64,000 nt of DNA from Bacillus_BD oryzisoli. Its GTDB lineage: Bacteria; Bacillota; Bacilli; Bacillales; Cytobacillaceae. Shown here one piece after another: positions 8,797-18,014 of the stretch; positions within the stretch are counted from its first letter, which is position 1; each line of letters opens with the position of its first letter. Under the pieces are notes generated by a model. That model was not told the DNA's origin, made no database searches, and saw nothing but the letters and a program-made list of their open reading frames with translations. Position numbers and translations under genes: made by a program. Location: positions 4,126,001 to 4,190,000 of the forward strand of contig NZ_CP137640.1 in the NCBI RefSeq assembly GCF_036670025.1, read 5' to 3'.

Positions 8797-9471
8797 TTGA
8801 GTGATATTATAAAAATATTTTTAATGAATAGTATTAACGATCTTGACAACCTTCTTATTATCTCAGCTGTTATCCGAAAATATGGCTATAAGATTGGAGA
8901 ATTGTTCATTTACATTATTTTCAGTATAACCTTAAGCCGAACGATATATGTAATGGTTATTCATTCGTTAGCTGAATTTCCGGGTTTGAGATTCATTACA
9001 GGGGTAATTATTCTATTTATTGCATTTCGGTTAGTATGGTCTATTGAGAATGACAGCAAGGCGAGACCGATTCCAAGTATATCGATTTTTCGAATGATGT
9101 TGATTGTTCTTGCTACAGATTTTTCAGTTTGTTTAGATAGTGTAATAATCACAGCCGAACTCTCATCAAACCCCCTTTTTATAATAATAGGTATATTCTT
9201 AAGTGTATCTGCTGTTTTTTTCTTATATAATTCGTTTTCGGACATTTTAGGAAACACATCTTGGATTCAAGTAATCACAAGTGGATTATTAGCCCATATT
9301 GCTATTTTAAACATAGTTAAAGACCCCATAACAAAAATACCAATACTCTTTATTGAAAATTTTTTAGAAATACAAATTAACAGTTGGATAAATGTTTTTG
9401 CATTAGACATAGCCATTATTGTGATTATAATCGGGGTTATAAGGAGATTCCAAAATCGAACGATCCTTTAG
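8797..9471 (+). CDS. TerC-family integral membrane protein
   Basis: A 224-residue TerC-superfamily protein with about seven hydrophobic helices. Two family signatures are present: NDLDNLLIISAVIRK near residue 13 and ATDFSVCLDSVIITAE near 107, each with the acidic residues thought to bind metal. Bacillus relatives (YceF, YkoY) help export or load Mn2+; the short YjbE-type length fits here. The start is TTG, 9 nt after GGAGG. It follows a crcB relic, and is closed by a strong terminator. Confidence 0.8.
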   Translation: MSDIIKIFLMNSINDLDNLLIISAVIRKYGYKIGELFIYIIFSITLSRTIYVMVIHSLAEFPGLRFITGVIILFIAFRLVWSIENDSKARPIPSISIFRMMLIVLATDFSVCLDSVIITAELSSNPLFIIIGIFLSVSAVFFLYNSFSDILGNTSWIQVITSGLLAHIAILNIVKDPITKIPILFIENFLEIQINSWINVFALDIAIIVIIIGVIRRFQNRTIL

Positions 9472-9478
9472 GAAGTTT

Positions 9479-9507
9479 AAAAGCTTGGTATGAACACCAA
9501 GCTTTTT
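9479..9507 (+). terminator. terminator of terC-like gene
   Basis: Stem AAAAGCTTGGT / ACCAAGCTTTTTT with a 5-nt loop, 8 bp past the stop. Confidence 0.85.
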
Positions 9508-9802
9508 TGTTAAAACCGCCGCAATTAAAAGAGATTTTTTCATCATATTTAATCATACTTCCTCTCACATAATTATCGATGACAGGGCCCTTTGTCATTT
9601 CATAGATAATAACGAAGCAAAATTAATATATAACATGATGAGCAAAAAAATTTTGGAGGCAAGGGGTTAGGCGGCTTCAAAAACATGAAAACCTCCAAGC
9701 CAAGGAGGTTTTTGTCTTAATGAAGAATTATTTCTACTGATAACAAATACATCATCAGCAATCAGGATAACCTGTACGAGTCTATTCTTCACTCCTCGCG
9801 TC
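9508..9802. other. intergenic region
   Basis: Apart from the terminator at 9688-9711 I see no gene here. The short frame at 9635 encodes only about ten codons. Confidence 0.5.
9688..9711 (-). terminator. terminator of the DUF3231 gene
   Basis: Stem AAACCTCC / GGAGGTTT with T-run on the minus strand, 90 bp beyond the stop. A nearly identical hairpin ends the ECF gene at 17177-17202. Confidence 0.65.
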
Positions 9803-10825
9803 TCATTCCTGCGAACCTTTGGCAAGTGAATTTCTATCAATCGCTTCAGGCTGTTTTTCTAACCATCCATGCTTAACCATAATAGTATAACAAAGAGCTC
9901 CCGCCTGCAGTGCATGGTTAAATACTCCCTTGTAGTTAAGGATGATATCTGATCTTAGACTGGAACCCATTGCAGCCCCATAATAGGATAGAGCCGTATT
10001 GACTAATAACGCTGCATGAAACATCATCAATTTGTCTGAAAATGGACTTACCGTCGAATCGGTGATTTCAGCATCCCATCTCTCGGGTATTGGAAGATTA
10101 TCCTCCTGCAGGATCGCTTCAAAGCTTTCTGCATCTTTTCCCGCTAATTTCACATTTTTGATCATAAATTGGCGAACTTCTTCCGCCACTGCCACCTGAC
10201 TAAAAGCCAAACTTAACGATCTGATAAATCCAGTTTTCCTAGAATTAAAGAAAAGGTTGCTGATTTCAGAACTATTGAGCGGTCTTTTGTCACCAAATAA
10301 ATTGGCAATGATTCCTGTTGAATCAAAAAATTCCACTTCATCCGGCGAATCAACGGTCGGCACACTTGTAAAATGGAATTTGGTTTTAGCCAATTCCATT
10401 ATTTTTTTGTACAATTCTCTAGATGATCCCACACATTCAAAATAAAAATCTTGGATGTCTTCTCTCTCCACATTGGTAATAGCTAGGCTGTAGGAGGTTA
10501 ACCCATGGATTGTCATAATATAAGAATAAAAAAGTAAAAATTGGTCAGAAAACAGACGCGGAGCTTTCAGATTCACATCTTTACCTGTAAAGCCAATTGG
10601 GATTTGGTAATTCGCGCTTTTCAAGATTGTAGTGATTTCCGTGACATGATTTTCAGCTAATTGTAAGGCAAATTGTAGGATAGACTTTATCTCTGCATTT
10701 TCAACAATTCTCAAAAAATATTTATAAACACAGATTGCCATACTATCACCCATATACTGAAGCCATAAAGCTGATATTTCCGCAGCAGTTAAAGGATTTT
10801 TCTTTGTATTTCCAAAGATGCCCAA
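9803..10825 (-). CDS. DUF3231 family protein
   Basis: A roughly 340-residue protein made of two similar halves (about residues 1-165 and 170-335), each starting with LTAAEISALW / LNSSEISNLF and containing a helical bundle with scattered His/Glu. This is the DUF3231 fold, a ferritin-like family common in Bacillus and linked to spore coats; its function is unknown. A TTG start is chosen because the GGAGGG ribosome site is 7 nt before it and lies inside the longer frame. Monocistronic. Confidence 0.8.
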   Translation of the reverse strand: MGIFGNTKKNPLTAAEISALWLQYMGDSMAICVYKYFLRIVENAEIKSILQFALQLAENHVTEITTILKSANYQIPIGFTGKDVNLKAPRLFSDQFLLFYSYIMTIHGLTSYSLAITNVEREDIQDFYFECVGSSRELYKKIMELAKTKFHFTSVPTVDSPDEVEFFDSTGIIANLFGDKRPLNSSEISNLFFNSRKTGFIRSLSLAFSQVAVAEEVRQFMIKNVKLAGKDAESFEAILQEDNLPIPERWDAEITDSTVSPFSDKLMMFHAALLVNTALSYYGAAMGSSLRSDIILNYKGVFNHALQAGALCYTIMVKHGWLEKQPEAIDRNSLAKGSQE

Positions 10826-10925
10826 AAGAATACCCTCCAATTTTTATTAATTCTGGCAGCATGGGGACGGTTGTTTTGCTTCATTTTGCGTGACTGAAAA
10901 AAATTGGTCCTCTCTTCTTATACAT

Positions 10926-10992
10926 TGGGTCAAGTTACTTCTGGCGGTTCGAGATTCCCAGCCCGGTGCCAAGGTGCCTGTCCCTGTGTCCC
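10926..10992. repeat. REP-like repeat, long composite copy
   Basis: Contains GGTGCCAAGGTGCCTGTCCC followed by TGTCCCA, plus a leading TGGGTCAAGTTAC module also present at 41727. It covers the last codons of the CBO0543 gene. Confidence 0.6.
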
Positions 10993-11466
10993 ATTTTCTT
11001 TTATAAACCATTTGTAAAATCTATGTGAAAGATAATTGGAAAACCAAATGGTCATAAAACTCCAATACCATTTCCAATTTTTATAACGAATTAACTTAGA
11101 ATATTTAAGAATCAATACTTCAAGAGCAGTGATCATTGACGCATGAATAAACTGGTATAAAGTCTTGATCAAAGCATTTCTCTTTTCAGGGTAATAAAGG
11201 TTAAATAAAATACTAAGTACAGGATAAAAGAAATATTCAAAACAAAAGCTTGCTTTATAAGTTTTTTTAAAAAATGGACGATAGGGATACTCAATTAGTT
11301 TCTTTTCAACAACGAGTAATCCAAAAAACCAAGTGATAACCTGTTTAAAAAGAAAAATCACCGTTGCATGCCGAATTTTATCTTTCGGGACAAATTTAAA
11401 CAATAAAAGAGCATTTAAGATATAAATAGAAATGATAATGTTTTTTTCCTTTTGATAAGAAGCCAT
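10930..11466 (-). CDS. CBO0543-family membrane protein
   Basis: A 178-residue membrane protein with about five helices. The segments YFFYPVLSILFNLYYPEKR and WKWYWSFMTIW are typical of the CBO0543 family. The natural C-terminus seems to end near FYKWFIKENG; the last 20 residues (from about GTQGQAP) are encoded by a REP-like repeat that runs over the stop codon. ATG start after GGGAG. Function unknown. Confidence 0.7.
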   Translation of the reverse strand: MASYQKEKNIIISIYILNALLLFKFVPKDKIRHATVIFLFKQVITWFFGLLVVEKKLIEYPYRPFFKKTYKASFCFEYFFYPVLSILFNLYYPEKRNALIKTLYQFIHASMITALEVLILKYSKLIRYKNWKWYWSFMTIWFSNYLSHRFYKWFIKENGTQGQAPWHRAGNLEPPEVT

Positions 11467-11559
11467 TCACAAAACTCCCATAAGAAATATTATCATTAAT
11501 ATCCACCAAATTTTTGAAAGTATTCTCGAAAGGGTTGTGGTGCTCCTCCTGCGACACAG

Positions 11560-11901
11560 TTATTTATTTAAAAAGATCGTACCTATTGCAATGAGAAAAA
11601 GTCCAATAATCGAAAATACCGAAATCTTCTGGTGTAAAACTAAACTAGATAATAATGCAACTAGAACTGCATATGCCCCAGTCTGAATACCTCCAAGCAT
11701 AACCGTATTTCCAAATATTCTGCTGCCTTGAATGAAACCCCAGGATAGTACAATGTTTCCTAAAAAAGAAAGAGGAAGAAAATACACATTAAATTTAATG
11801 CTGTCTTTTATTGTTGGTTGAAAAAAATGTGCAGATAGTATGGGTAATAAAGAAAAAACAATAGAACCTAATATAATTGCACCAATTACAAGAAATTTCA
11901 T
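11560..11901 (-). CDS. small DMT/EamA-like membrane protein
   Basis: A 113-residue protein with four predicted membrane helices, the topology of small multidrug resistance (SMR) or single EamA-repeat proteins. The C-terminal helix pair (QKISVFSIIGLFLIAIGTIF) is typical of the drug/metabolite transporter superfamily. The SMR-specific Glu near residue 14 is absent, so it is not a classic EmrE-type pump. It probably dimerises. Substrate unknown. Confidence 0.65.
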   Translation of the reverse strand: MKFLVIGAIILGSIVFSLLPILSAHFFQPTIKDSIKFNVYFLPLSFLGNIVLSWGFIQGSRIFGNTVMLGGIQTGAYAVLVALLSSLVLHQKISVFSIIGLFLIAIGTIFLNK

Positions 11902-11966
11902 ACAAACCCCTCTTTTACTTTTTAGTAATACTTTATCCTAAGTAGGAAAGCCTATTCTTAAACTAA

Positions 11967-11994
11967 GGGTCGAAGGGACAGGCACCGTGACCCA
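11967..11994. repeat. REP-like repeat
   Basis: GGGTC (11967-11971) and GACCC (11989-11993) enclose GGGACAGGCACCGT. Confidence 0.65.
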
Positions 11995-12008
11995 CAAGGA
12001 GGGCTTTT

Positions 12009-12170
12009 ATGCAACAGGATAATCAACAAACAAATGAGAATTTGAATTCCATTATGCAACCAGGATTTGCCGGAACAGAGGCACAAAAGGTGAAACAGGA
12101 AATTCAAAAAGATGTAAGCCAAGGACAAGGAGCCATGACTTCCCGGGAAGCAGGTGCAATGCGCGATTAA
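12009..12170 (+). CDS. small glutamine-rich protein, unknown
   Basis: A 53-residue frame with a good ribosome site (AGGAGG, 7 nt before ATG) and a terminator after it. The sequence is soluble, rich in Gln, with segments QPGFAGTEAQKVKQEIQKD and AMTSREAGAMRD. The composition recalls small spore-associated proteins, but I cannot place it in a named family. It is the only plus-strand gene between 9.5 and 16.7 kb. Confidence 0.6.
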   Translation: MQQDNQQTNENLNSIMQPGFAGTEAQKVKQEIQKDVSQGQGAMTSREAGAMRD

Positions 12171-12233
12171 AAAACCGCTCATTGTCCTGTTACAGAACAA
12201 AGGATTGTGACATAACCGCAGCCTTAACGTAAA

Positions 12234-12260
12234 AAAAGGAACGCTGTTGACGTTCCTTTT
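12234..12260. terminator. bidirectional terminator
   Basis: Perfect stem AAAAGGAACG / CGTTCCTTTT with a 7-nt loop between converging genes; both sides are A/T flanked. Confidence 0.8.
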
Positions 12261-12278
12261 CCCCTCTTTATGCTACAT

Positions 12279-13064
12279 TCACTCAACAATTAGCTCCTCA
12301 TCTGACAGGGCTGCCCTATGAATAAACACAAATTTTCCATCCTGATTGAGATAAGCCTTTATTTTGTCTATGTTTTCCACGACAAATCTTTCTTTTTCTT
12401 CCATTGTTTTCTTCTGTATTTCGTCCAGCTTCTTCAAATATTCATCCTGCGAAGGAAAATCAGAGCTGTTTGTTATGATCGTATCTGCAAAATAATCGAT
12501 GCCGAAAAAATCCTGCTCCGTTTCAGGTTTACTTCCGTTTATTTCCACCTGTCTATTTATTTCTGCAATCAGTCTTTGAGGATCAAATTGATAGTTTTCC
12601 AGTAAATCTTTCGTACTTATCTCTTGATCGTTGTCTATCTCATAATTCACTGCATAGATTCCTTCTGGCCCAGTTTTATTTGTATCCATCACAACCGATA
12701 TAATTCCGTCATTTAAATACGCTTTTGAGCTTACTGAAAGAGGTATAAGCTGGCCATCATCCATTCGTTCTTCCAGATCCTTTATCAAATTGAGAAACGT
12801 TTCATTTACCCTTTTCGCTCCAGGTTTATCAATATGGATAATTGGTGCTTCATATACATACCTCACCTTTTCACCATTTGGAGAAATGCCTTCTTTATTT
12901 ACTATTTCCTTTATGGTTACAAGGTCGTTAATATCTCGTTTCTCCTCTGTTGCCTCCTTTTCTTCCGTCATCGTTTTATTGTCTACCTTTTTACTTTCCT
13001 CACAACTAACCAAAAGTGATAAAGCTGCTATTGACGTAATGAACACTTTTAAAAATTTTTTCAC
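12279..13064 (-). CDS. lipoprotein with RsiV-like C-terminal domain
   Basis: A roughly 261-residue secreted lipoprotein. The signal peptide ends in the lipobox LVSC near residue 21, so the mature protein is anchored by a diacylglyceryl cysteine. After an acidic linker, residues 60-260 resemble the DUF4163/DUF3298 unit found in RsiV and PdaC (start VRYVYEAPIIHI, later STKDLLENYQFDP). No catalytic residues are evident. GTG start 9 nt after GGAGG; upstream in-frame codons overlap that site. Role unknown. Confidence 0.7.
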   Translation of the reverse strand: MKKFLKVFITSIAALSLLVSCEESKKVDNKTMTEEKEATEEKRDINDLVTIKEIVNKEGISPNGEKVRYVYEAPIIHIDKPGAKRVNETFLNLIKDLEERMDDGQLIPLSVSSKAYLNDGIISVVMDTNKTGPEGIYAVNYEIDNDQEISTKDLLENYQFDPQRLIAEINRQVEINGSKPETEQDFFGIDYFADTIITNSSDFPSQDEYLKKLDEIQKKTMEEKERFVVENIDKIKAYLNQDGKFVFIHRAALSDEELIVE

Positions 13065-13151
13065 CTTACAGCACCTCCATTTCAATATCAAATTCTTCTA
13101 ATCGGCGACTCCCAAATAAATACATTTCTAATTATATTTTACATTAAAAAC

Positions 13152-13206
13152 GGGACAGAAGGACAGGCAAACGCGTCTCGAAACGCGGTGCCTGTCCCTC
13201 TGTCCC
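13152..13206. repeat. REP-like repeat, complete palindrome
   Basis: GGGACAGAAGGACAGGCA at the left and TGCCTGTCCCTCTGTCCC at the right form a long hairpin with a GCGTCTCGAAACGC tip. It is the most complete member of the family. Confidence 0.75.
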
Positions 13207-13217
13207 ATTCATTTTTA

Positions 13218-14435
13218 TTAAAGAGAGTTAACTTCATGAAAATACAGTTGATATTCTTTTTGAACATCCCTTTGATTTTTAACATTTAAGTTTCCTTCAT
13301 ATAAGGACTCTCCTGTTTTGACATCTCCTATAAAAAGCGTATGACCGTTACTGGTTGAACGAATGAGGTACATTTTTCCATTCATGAATTTGATATATGG
13401 CTGATCCTTCTTATTTGCAGATAGCGGCAATTCAAATGTCAATGGATTCTCCCATTCTTCCTTTTCCATATCATATTGATTCACTTCGATTCCATTTGCT
13501 GATCGATTGTGAATAAAGATGGTAGAATCAACGATCGAATACGATTCGCCTGATTGCGGTAATTCATCAGGAATTTCTAGTTTTTTCAATTGATTCTTGT
13601 CTATACGGTAAACAAAAGCTTCATTTTCTACTAATTTTGGTTCACCATCATAGGATGTCATTTCCCCATTCTCTTGTACCCTTTGAGCTTCATATGTCTC
13701 CGTGAGAATAAGATAATGGTTTTGTGGCTGAATTGAGTTATAATCATGGATGATTCTTATATCTGTCCACCTCTTTTCTGTCGTTTGAGTGGAAACAATC
13801 GTCTCATCCTTTACCAATTTTTGCTCATCTATGTTAAAGGTATAATAACGTAAATCTTCTCCACCATGGATTCCAAATCCTCGTACCATTACCTTCAATT
13901 CACCATTTATAACTTGAACATCTTCCACATTCATAAAGCTATACTTTTCCTTTTCTGGTATATCTGACTGGAATACCATTTTTTTCCCTGACTTTTTATT
14001 GAAAATCTGAATATCAAATTTGATATTCCTCATTGGATACTCATTTGAATCCCCTTTTAAACCCGCATAGACTAATAAATTTTCATTTTCATAATAATTA
14101 GCAGGAGATAACTCCTTGCCGCGCAAAAAACCCTTGTGCTCTTTCATTAGATCCTTAAAAACCGGGGCAAAGCGACCCGTTGTCATTCTTTGTAAAAAGG
14201 ATTGTTGATTCTGATCGATCGTTTCCTCACTTGTAATTTTTAATGATTGATATAGATTACCAACCGAATAATCACCGTATAAAATAAGATCCTTTACTTC
14301 ATTCTCATCACCTTTAACTCTATCAAATTTAATTTGGATATTTGTCTGATCAGCAAAGCTGGATTGAATATAAAAAGTGCCAACCACGATGATCGATAGG
14401 GAACAAAGTAAGATGCTTTTCCAATATCGCTTCAT
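13218..14435 (-). CDS. secreted protein of the GntR/ABC operon
   Basis: A 405-residue protein with an N-terminal signal segment (residues 7-28) followed by an extracellular beta-rich region; repeated short strands suggest a propeller-like or YtrJ-type fold, but I cannot name a domain. It is the last gene of a four-gene unit (GntR regulator, ATPase, permease, this), 15 bp after the permease. The context suggests a surface or extracytoplasmic partner of the transporter. ATG start after GGAGG. Confidence 0.65.
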   Translation of the reverse strand: MKRYWKSILLCSLSIIVVGTFYIQSSFADQTNIQIKFDRVKGDENEVKDLILYGDYSVGNLYQSLKITSEETIDQNQQSFLQRMTTGRFAPVFKDLMKEHKGFLRGKELSPANYYENENLLVYAGLKGDSNEYPMRNIKFDIQIFNKKSGKKMVFQSDIPEKEKYSFMNVEDVQVINGELKVMVRGFGIHGGEDLRYYTFNIDEQKLVKDETIVSTQTTEKRWTDIRIIHDYNSIQPQNHYLILTETYEAQRVQENGEMTSYDGEPKLVENEAFVYRIDKNQLKKLEIPDELPQSGESYSIVDSTIFIHNRSANGIEVNQYDMEKEEWENPLTFELPLSANKKDQPYIKFMNGKMYLIRSTSNGHTLFIGDVKTGESLYEGNLNVKNQRDVQKEYQLYFHEVNSL

Positions 14436-14450
14436 ATTTTCAACCTCCTA

Positions 14451-15281
14451 TCAAACCCTTACTTTATTCTTTAATAAATAATTTCCTGTCCAAATGGCAC
14501 CCGCTAGAACAATGATCCCCGTTCCAATTTCCATGAATAATATCTCAAGGGGATAAAAGTAGTTTTTTAGTATAAAAGAATCCACCAGGATGGGGGCCAA
14601 AAAGATGAAAAGAGAACAAGCACAATAGAGAATCCCAAACACAATCCCCTTCATGCGGTAAGAACGTTCAAACAGAATCGCATTAAACACAATAAACACT
14701 GCTGTCATTCCGCCTCCATATGTTAAAAGAAATTCAATAAAGGAGGGTGGAAATAGGATACTTAAATAATCAACCTTCATTATTTGATTAACAGTGAGTA
14801 CGTCAAGGTATTCTTTCGGAACCATCAACTGTAACATTCGGTTTTCAAGCGGTATTAATACTAGTTGAAGTGCTAAAAGTCCAAGAATCAATAGGAAAAT
14901 CACCGCTCCCTTTGCAAAGTAGACATTCAAGCGTGATGTCGGCAACATGAACAATCGATAAATAAAGGTGCTTTTCCCAAACCAATCGCGATACCAAATA
15001 AAAAAGACATAAATGAGTAAAGCCGCAATACATAGGGTAATCGGTCCCATGAACCAAAAGGAATGGACCATCTGCATAAACGAATAAGTACCATATTGTT
15101 CGATAAACTGTTCCATTGGCATATATTCTTTGTAAATGAGTTGATTGGCTCGGTTTACATAATTCCGTGATTCAACTATTACACCAATCATTTGTAATAG
15201 AATTGTTATTCCCATTAACACGAGATAAAGTTTCAAAAATCGATGAAACTCAAAATGGACTAGCTTTAAAAACCGATTCAT
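14451..15281 (-). CDS. ABC-2 type permease
   Basis: A 276-residue integral membrane protein with six hydrophobic helices (about residues 17-37, 78-100, 120-145, 185-205, 212-232, 245-268), the topology of ABC-2 export permeases. Its start overlaps the ATPase stop by 4 bp, which implies translational coupling. Substrate is unknown. Confidence 0.8.
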   Translation of the reverse strand: MNRFLKLVHFEFHRFLKLYLVLMGITILLQMIGVIVESRNYVNRANQLIYKEYMPMEQFIEQYGTYSFMQMVHSFWFMGPITLCIAALLIYVFFIWYRDWFGKSTFIYRLFMLPTSRLNVYFAKGAVIFLLILGLLALQLVLIPLENRMLQLMVPKEYLDVLTVNQIMKVDYLSILFPPSFIEFLLTYGGGMTAVFIVFNAILFERSYRMKGIVFGILYCACSLFIFLAPILVDSFILKNYFYPLEILFMEIGTGIIVLAGAIWTGNYLLKNKVRV

Positions 15282-15967
15282 CCTTTATACACCTCTCTCA
15301 TGACATCCACTACCGATTTTCCTTCCTTTTCTCGGACTTCTTCTGTTCTAAATTCTTTTAAGACAACACCGTTATCCATTAAAACGGCTTTATCAATTAA
15401 ATGCTCAATATCATTGATTTCATGAGTTGTGATAATAACACCACGGTCTTCAATTAAATGACTGGTAAATACATCGGTGATTTGTTCACGGCTGAAAATA
15501 TCGATCCCTGAAAATGGCTCATCCATGAGGATATAATCGACATCCAGCGAGAGACCAAGCATCAGATTTACCTTGGCCGTATTCCCTTTCGACAGTTCCG
15601 AAATGCGATCACTTTCATTCAGCCTGAAAAATTGGAGAAGTTCATTTGCTCTAAGCTGATTCCAACCGCCATAAAAGTCAGCCATGAAAGTAAAAGCGTC
15701 TCTTATTTTCATCGATGGCGGCATCGTAATCGTATCAGGAATAAAGGAAATTTTTTCATAAGTCTCTTTATGTATTTTTACCCCGTCAATCAGGACTTCT
15801 CCGCCGTCAATTGGTGTTAAAGCCATAATTGCTTTCATAATCGTGGTCTTCCCTACCCCATTAATGCCAATTAAACAGGTAATCTCGCCTTTATCCGCAG
15901 TGAAGGAAACCCCATTTAACACGTTCTTTTTTCCAAATTTTTTCGTTACTTGTTTTACTTCAATCAC
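15278..15967 (-). CDS. ABC transporter ATP-binding protein, YtrB-like
   Basis: A 229-residue ABC ATPase. Walker A is GINGVGKTT near residue 33, the signature is LSKGNTAKV near 131 instead of LSGGQ, Walker B is ILMDEPFSGID near 153, and the H-loop is ITTHEIND. The short length and the LSKGN signature are usual in YtrB-like ATPases that are controlled by YtrA-type GntR repressors. It pairs with the permease at 14451. Confidence 0.88.
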   Translation of the reverse strand: MIEVKQVTKKFGKKNVLNGVSFTADKGEITCLIGINGVGKTTIMKAIMALTPIDGGEVLIDGVKIHKETYEKISFIPDTITMPPSMKIRDAFTFMADFYGGWNQLRANELLQFFRLNESDRISELSKGNTAKVNLMLGLSLDVDYILMDEPFSGIDIFSREQITDVFTSHLIEDRGVIITTHEINDIEHLIDKAVLMDNGVVLKEFRTEEVREKEGKSVVDVMREVYKG

Positions 15968-15979
15968 TTAATCCCCTCC

Positions 15980-16354
15980 CTATTCGTGTCTTTCCTTTTC
16001 ATACTGATCCTTCACTAGATTCAACACCTCGTGCAGCGGAACATTGATGGTCCGAACGGAATGCACAAATGTATCAACCGCTTCTAAAATCAATTCCTCT
16101 CGCACCCTTTTCAACAGCTGATCATCCTTCGTAATGCGGCTTGGTAAATTCCCTTCCGTAAAAATCAATCCCTGTTCCTCCATTTCTTTGTACGCTCGCT
16201 GCGCCGTATTTGGATTAATCTTCATCTTATTCGCCAGTTCCCTTCTCGATGGAATCTCCTGACCCGGTTCAAAGTACCCTCTAGCAATTTGTTCTTTAAA
16301 ATGCCGCATAACTTGCACATAAACGGGATCTCGATGATTAAACTTTGCCTCCAT
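15980..16354 (-). CDS. GntR-family repressor, YtrA subfamily
   Basis: A 124-residue GntR regulator of the YtrA type: a winged helix at residues 10-75 (PSRRELANKMKINPNTAQRAY) and only a short helical tail for dimerisation, without an effector domain. It leads the ABC operon. A dyad lies inside its own promoter and three related dyads lie further upstream toward the divergent small gene. Autorepression is therefore likely; the family often senses cell-envelope stress. Confidence 0.88.
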   Translation of the reverse strand: MEAKFNHRDPVYVQVMRHFKEQIARGYFEPGQEIPSRRELANKMKINPNTAQRAYKEMEEQGLIFTEGNLPSRITKDDQLLKRVREELILEAVDTFVHSVRTINVPLHEVLNLVKDQYEKERHE

Positions 16355-16388
16355 AGACCCAACTCCTAAAACACATAGTAAGTTTCTT

Positions 16389-16419
16389 CTGTATTAAATG
16401 ATTAATACAGTAAAAACAA
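16389..16419 (-). promoter_or_regulatory. gntR operon promoter with embedded operator
   Basis: Minus-strand boxes TTGTTT (16414-16419) and TAATAC (16391-16396) have a 17-bp spacer. The dyad CTGTATTAA / TTAATACAG (16389-16410, 4-nt centre) covers the -10 and spacer, so the bound repressor would block polymerase. Confidence 0.7.
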
Positions 16420-16558
16420 AAATAAATGGCTTTCGATGTGAAAGCTGTTCAAACCTAAAAAACCGTGGAGAAAAAATAAATATTTTCATTGCCTCTGACT
16501 GTATTACACTTATGCAGTTGTCCTGTGTAAAAAAAATAGTCAAAAACAAGTTCAGCTT

Positions 16559-16582
16559 AGTGTATTAATAGATTAATACACT
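16559..16582. promoter_or_regulatory. GntR operator copy 2
   Basis: Perfect 10-bp arms AGTGTATTAA / TTAATACACT around TAGA. Confidence 0.65.
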
Positions 16583-16615
16583 AACGGTACAAGGAATTGT
16601 CATTTCTTATAAAAA

Positions 16616-16635
16616 TGTATTAAGGATATAATACA
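16616..16635. promoter_or_regulatory. GntR operator copy 3
   Basis: TGTATTAA and ATAATACA arms around GGAT, one mismatch between arms. Confidence 0.55.
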
Positions 16636-16645
16636 CCTTCTGCCT

Positions 16646-17015
<370 letters not shown>

Positions 17016-17060
17016 AAATAAGTGAGTGTCAGCCAGAAGAAACAGTTATCTTCACGGAAA

Positions 17061-17142
17061 CACAGGGACAGGCACCGTTTACCAATCTATTAAATAATAC
17101 TTATTTCTTTTAGGTCAATGAATCTGTCCCCTTATCTCCCTG
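17061..17142. repeat. two degenerate REP-like repeats
   Basis: CACAGGGACAGGCACCGTTT (17061-17080) and AGGTCAATGAATCTGTCCCC (from 17112) match other copies in the window, the second being close to that at 46530. Confidence 0.55.
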
Positions 17143-17176
17143 CCCTGGGTCAGGATACCCCTGTTCCGCTCATGAA

Positions 17177-17202
17177 AAAACCTCCTAAGCAAAGGAGGTT
17201 TT
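17177..17202 (-). terminator. terminator of ECF S-component gene
   Basis: AAAACCTCC / GGAGGTTTT hairpin with an 8-nt loop, 11 bp past the stop. Confidence 0.75.
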
Positions 17203-17213
17203 CATCCATTATT

Positions 17214-17759
17214 TTACTTAAAATAAGGAACTTTTTTCAATGCAGCACACACTGGAATGGCAATGATAATTCCTAAAATATTTTGAACAAGGTCACCAGG
17301 TATCGAAGCTAATGGTGCAATCCAATTGCCGTAAAGAATTCCTTCCCCAATATAATAAACAGCAATCATAAATGGCATGGAAACGATGGTTGCAGTAATA
17401 TTTAAACCAAGACTATTGCCTTTGCTGCCCTTTGACCAAGCGATTTTACCAACAAGGTATCCCTGCAAGCCACGCGCCACAATGGTGATAGGTGCCCATA
17501 CCAGCCAGCCTCCGACCATATCGAATAATCCCATTCCTATTGCACCAGCAAGCGCCCCTTTTTTAGGACCAAATAAAATCGATGCAATAAAAAGCATCGC
17601 TGTTCCTAGATGCACTAAACCCCCATTTGCCGTAATTGGTAGTTTAATATTCAAAAAGACCGTAGAAACAAAAACAAGTGCAACTAACATAGAGGTTAAA
17701 ATTAAATCTAACGTTTTGTGGCCTGGCTTTACATAACTTTGTGTTTGTGTTTTTTCCAT
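17214..17759 (-). CDS. ECF transporter S component, probably for a B6 vitamer
   Basis: A 181-residue substrate-binding (S) subunit of an energy-coupling-factor importer, with six membrane helices. The family features are the LTSMLVALVFV first helix with the small-residue EcfT-contact pattern, and LGTAMLFIASILFGPKKGALAGAIGMGLFD in the middle. It must share the EcfA/T module, which is encoded elsewhere. The divergent neighbour is a pyridoxal/pyridoxamine kinase, so pyridoxine or a relative is the likely cargo; this is an inference from context. ATG start after AGGAAGG. Confidence 0.8.
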   Translation of the reverse strand: MEKTQTQSYVKPGHKTLDLILTSMLVALVFVSTVFLNIKLPITANGGLVHLGTAMLFIASILFGPKKGALAGAIGMGLFDMVGGWLVWAPITIVARGLQGYLVGKIAWSKGSKGNSLGLNITATIVSMPFMIAVYYIGEGILYGNWIAPLASIPGDLVQNILGIIIAIPVCAALKKVPYFK

Positions 17760-18014
17760 ATATCTAACCTTCCTAAGTTGAATTTACCTATGACTTTAGC
17801 AAAAGGCTGGAATATATAAAAGAGCCATTTTTTTATAAAAATTCAGTCCATATTTTTAATAACAATTTAAACATAGTGATTACAAGCGTTTTAACAACTG
17901 CGCTTGGTATATTTTGTAAGAGCTTCCACAGCATTCTTTTAGAATTTTCGAGTTTCTTTTTTTGTGGTAAGATAAATAAGGTTTAAGCTTGATTGGTTTT
18001 TATGGAGGTTTATA

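Noticed and set aside
11958..12200. An 80-codon minus-strand frame over the small Gln-rich gene
   Set aside because: It overlaps a repeat and a better supported plus-strand gene and has no ribosome site.
17377..17736. A 119-codon plus-strand frame inside the ECF gene
   Set aside because: Antisense shadow of the S component.
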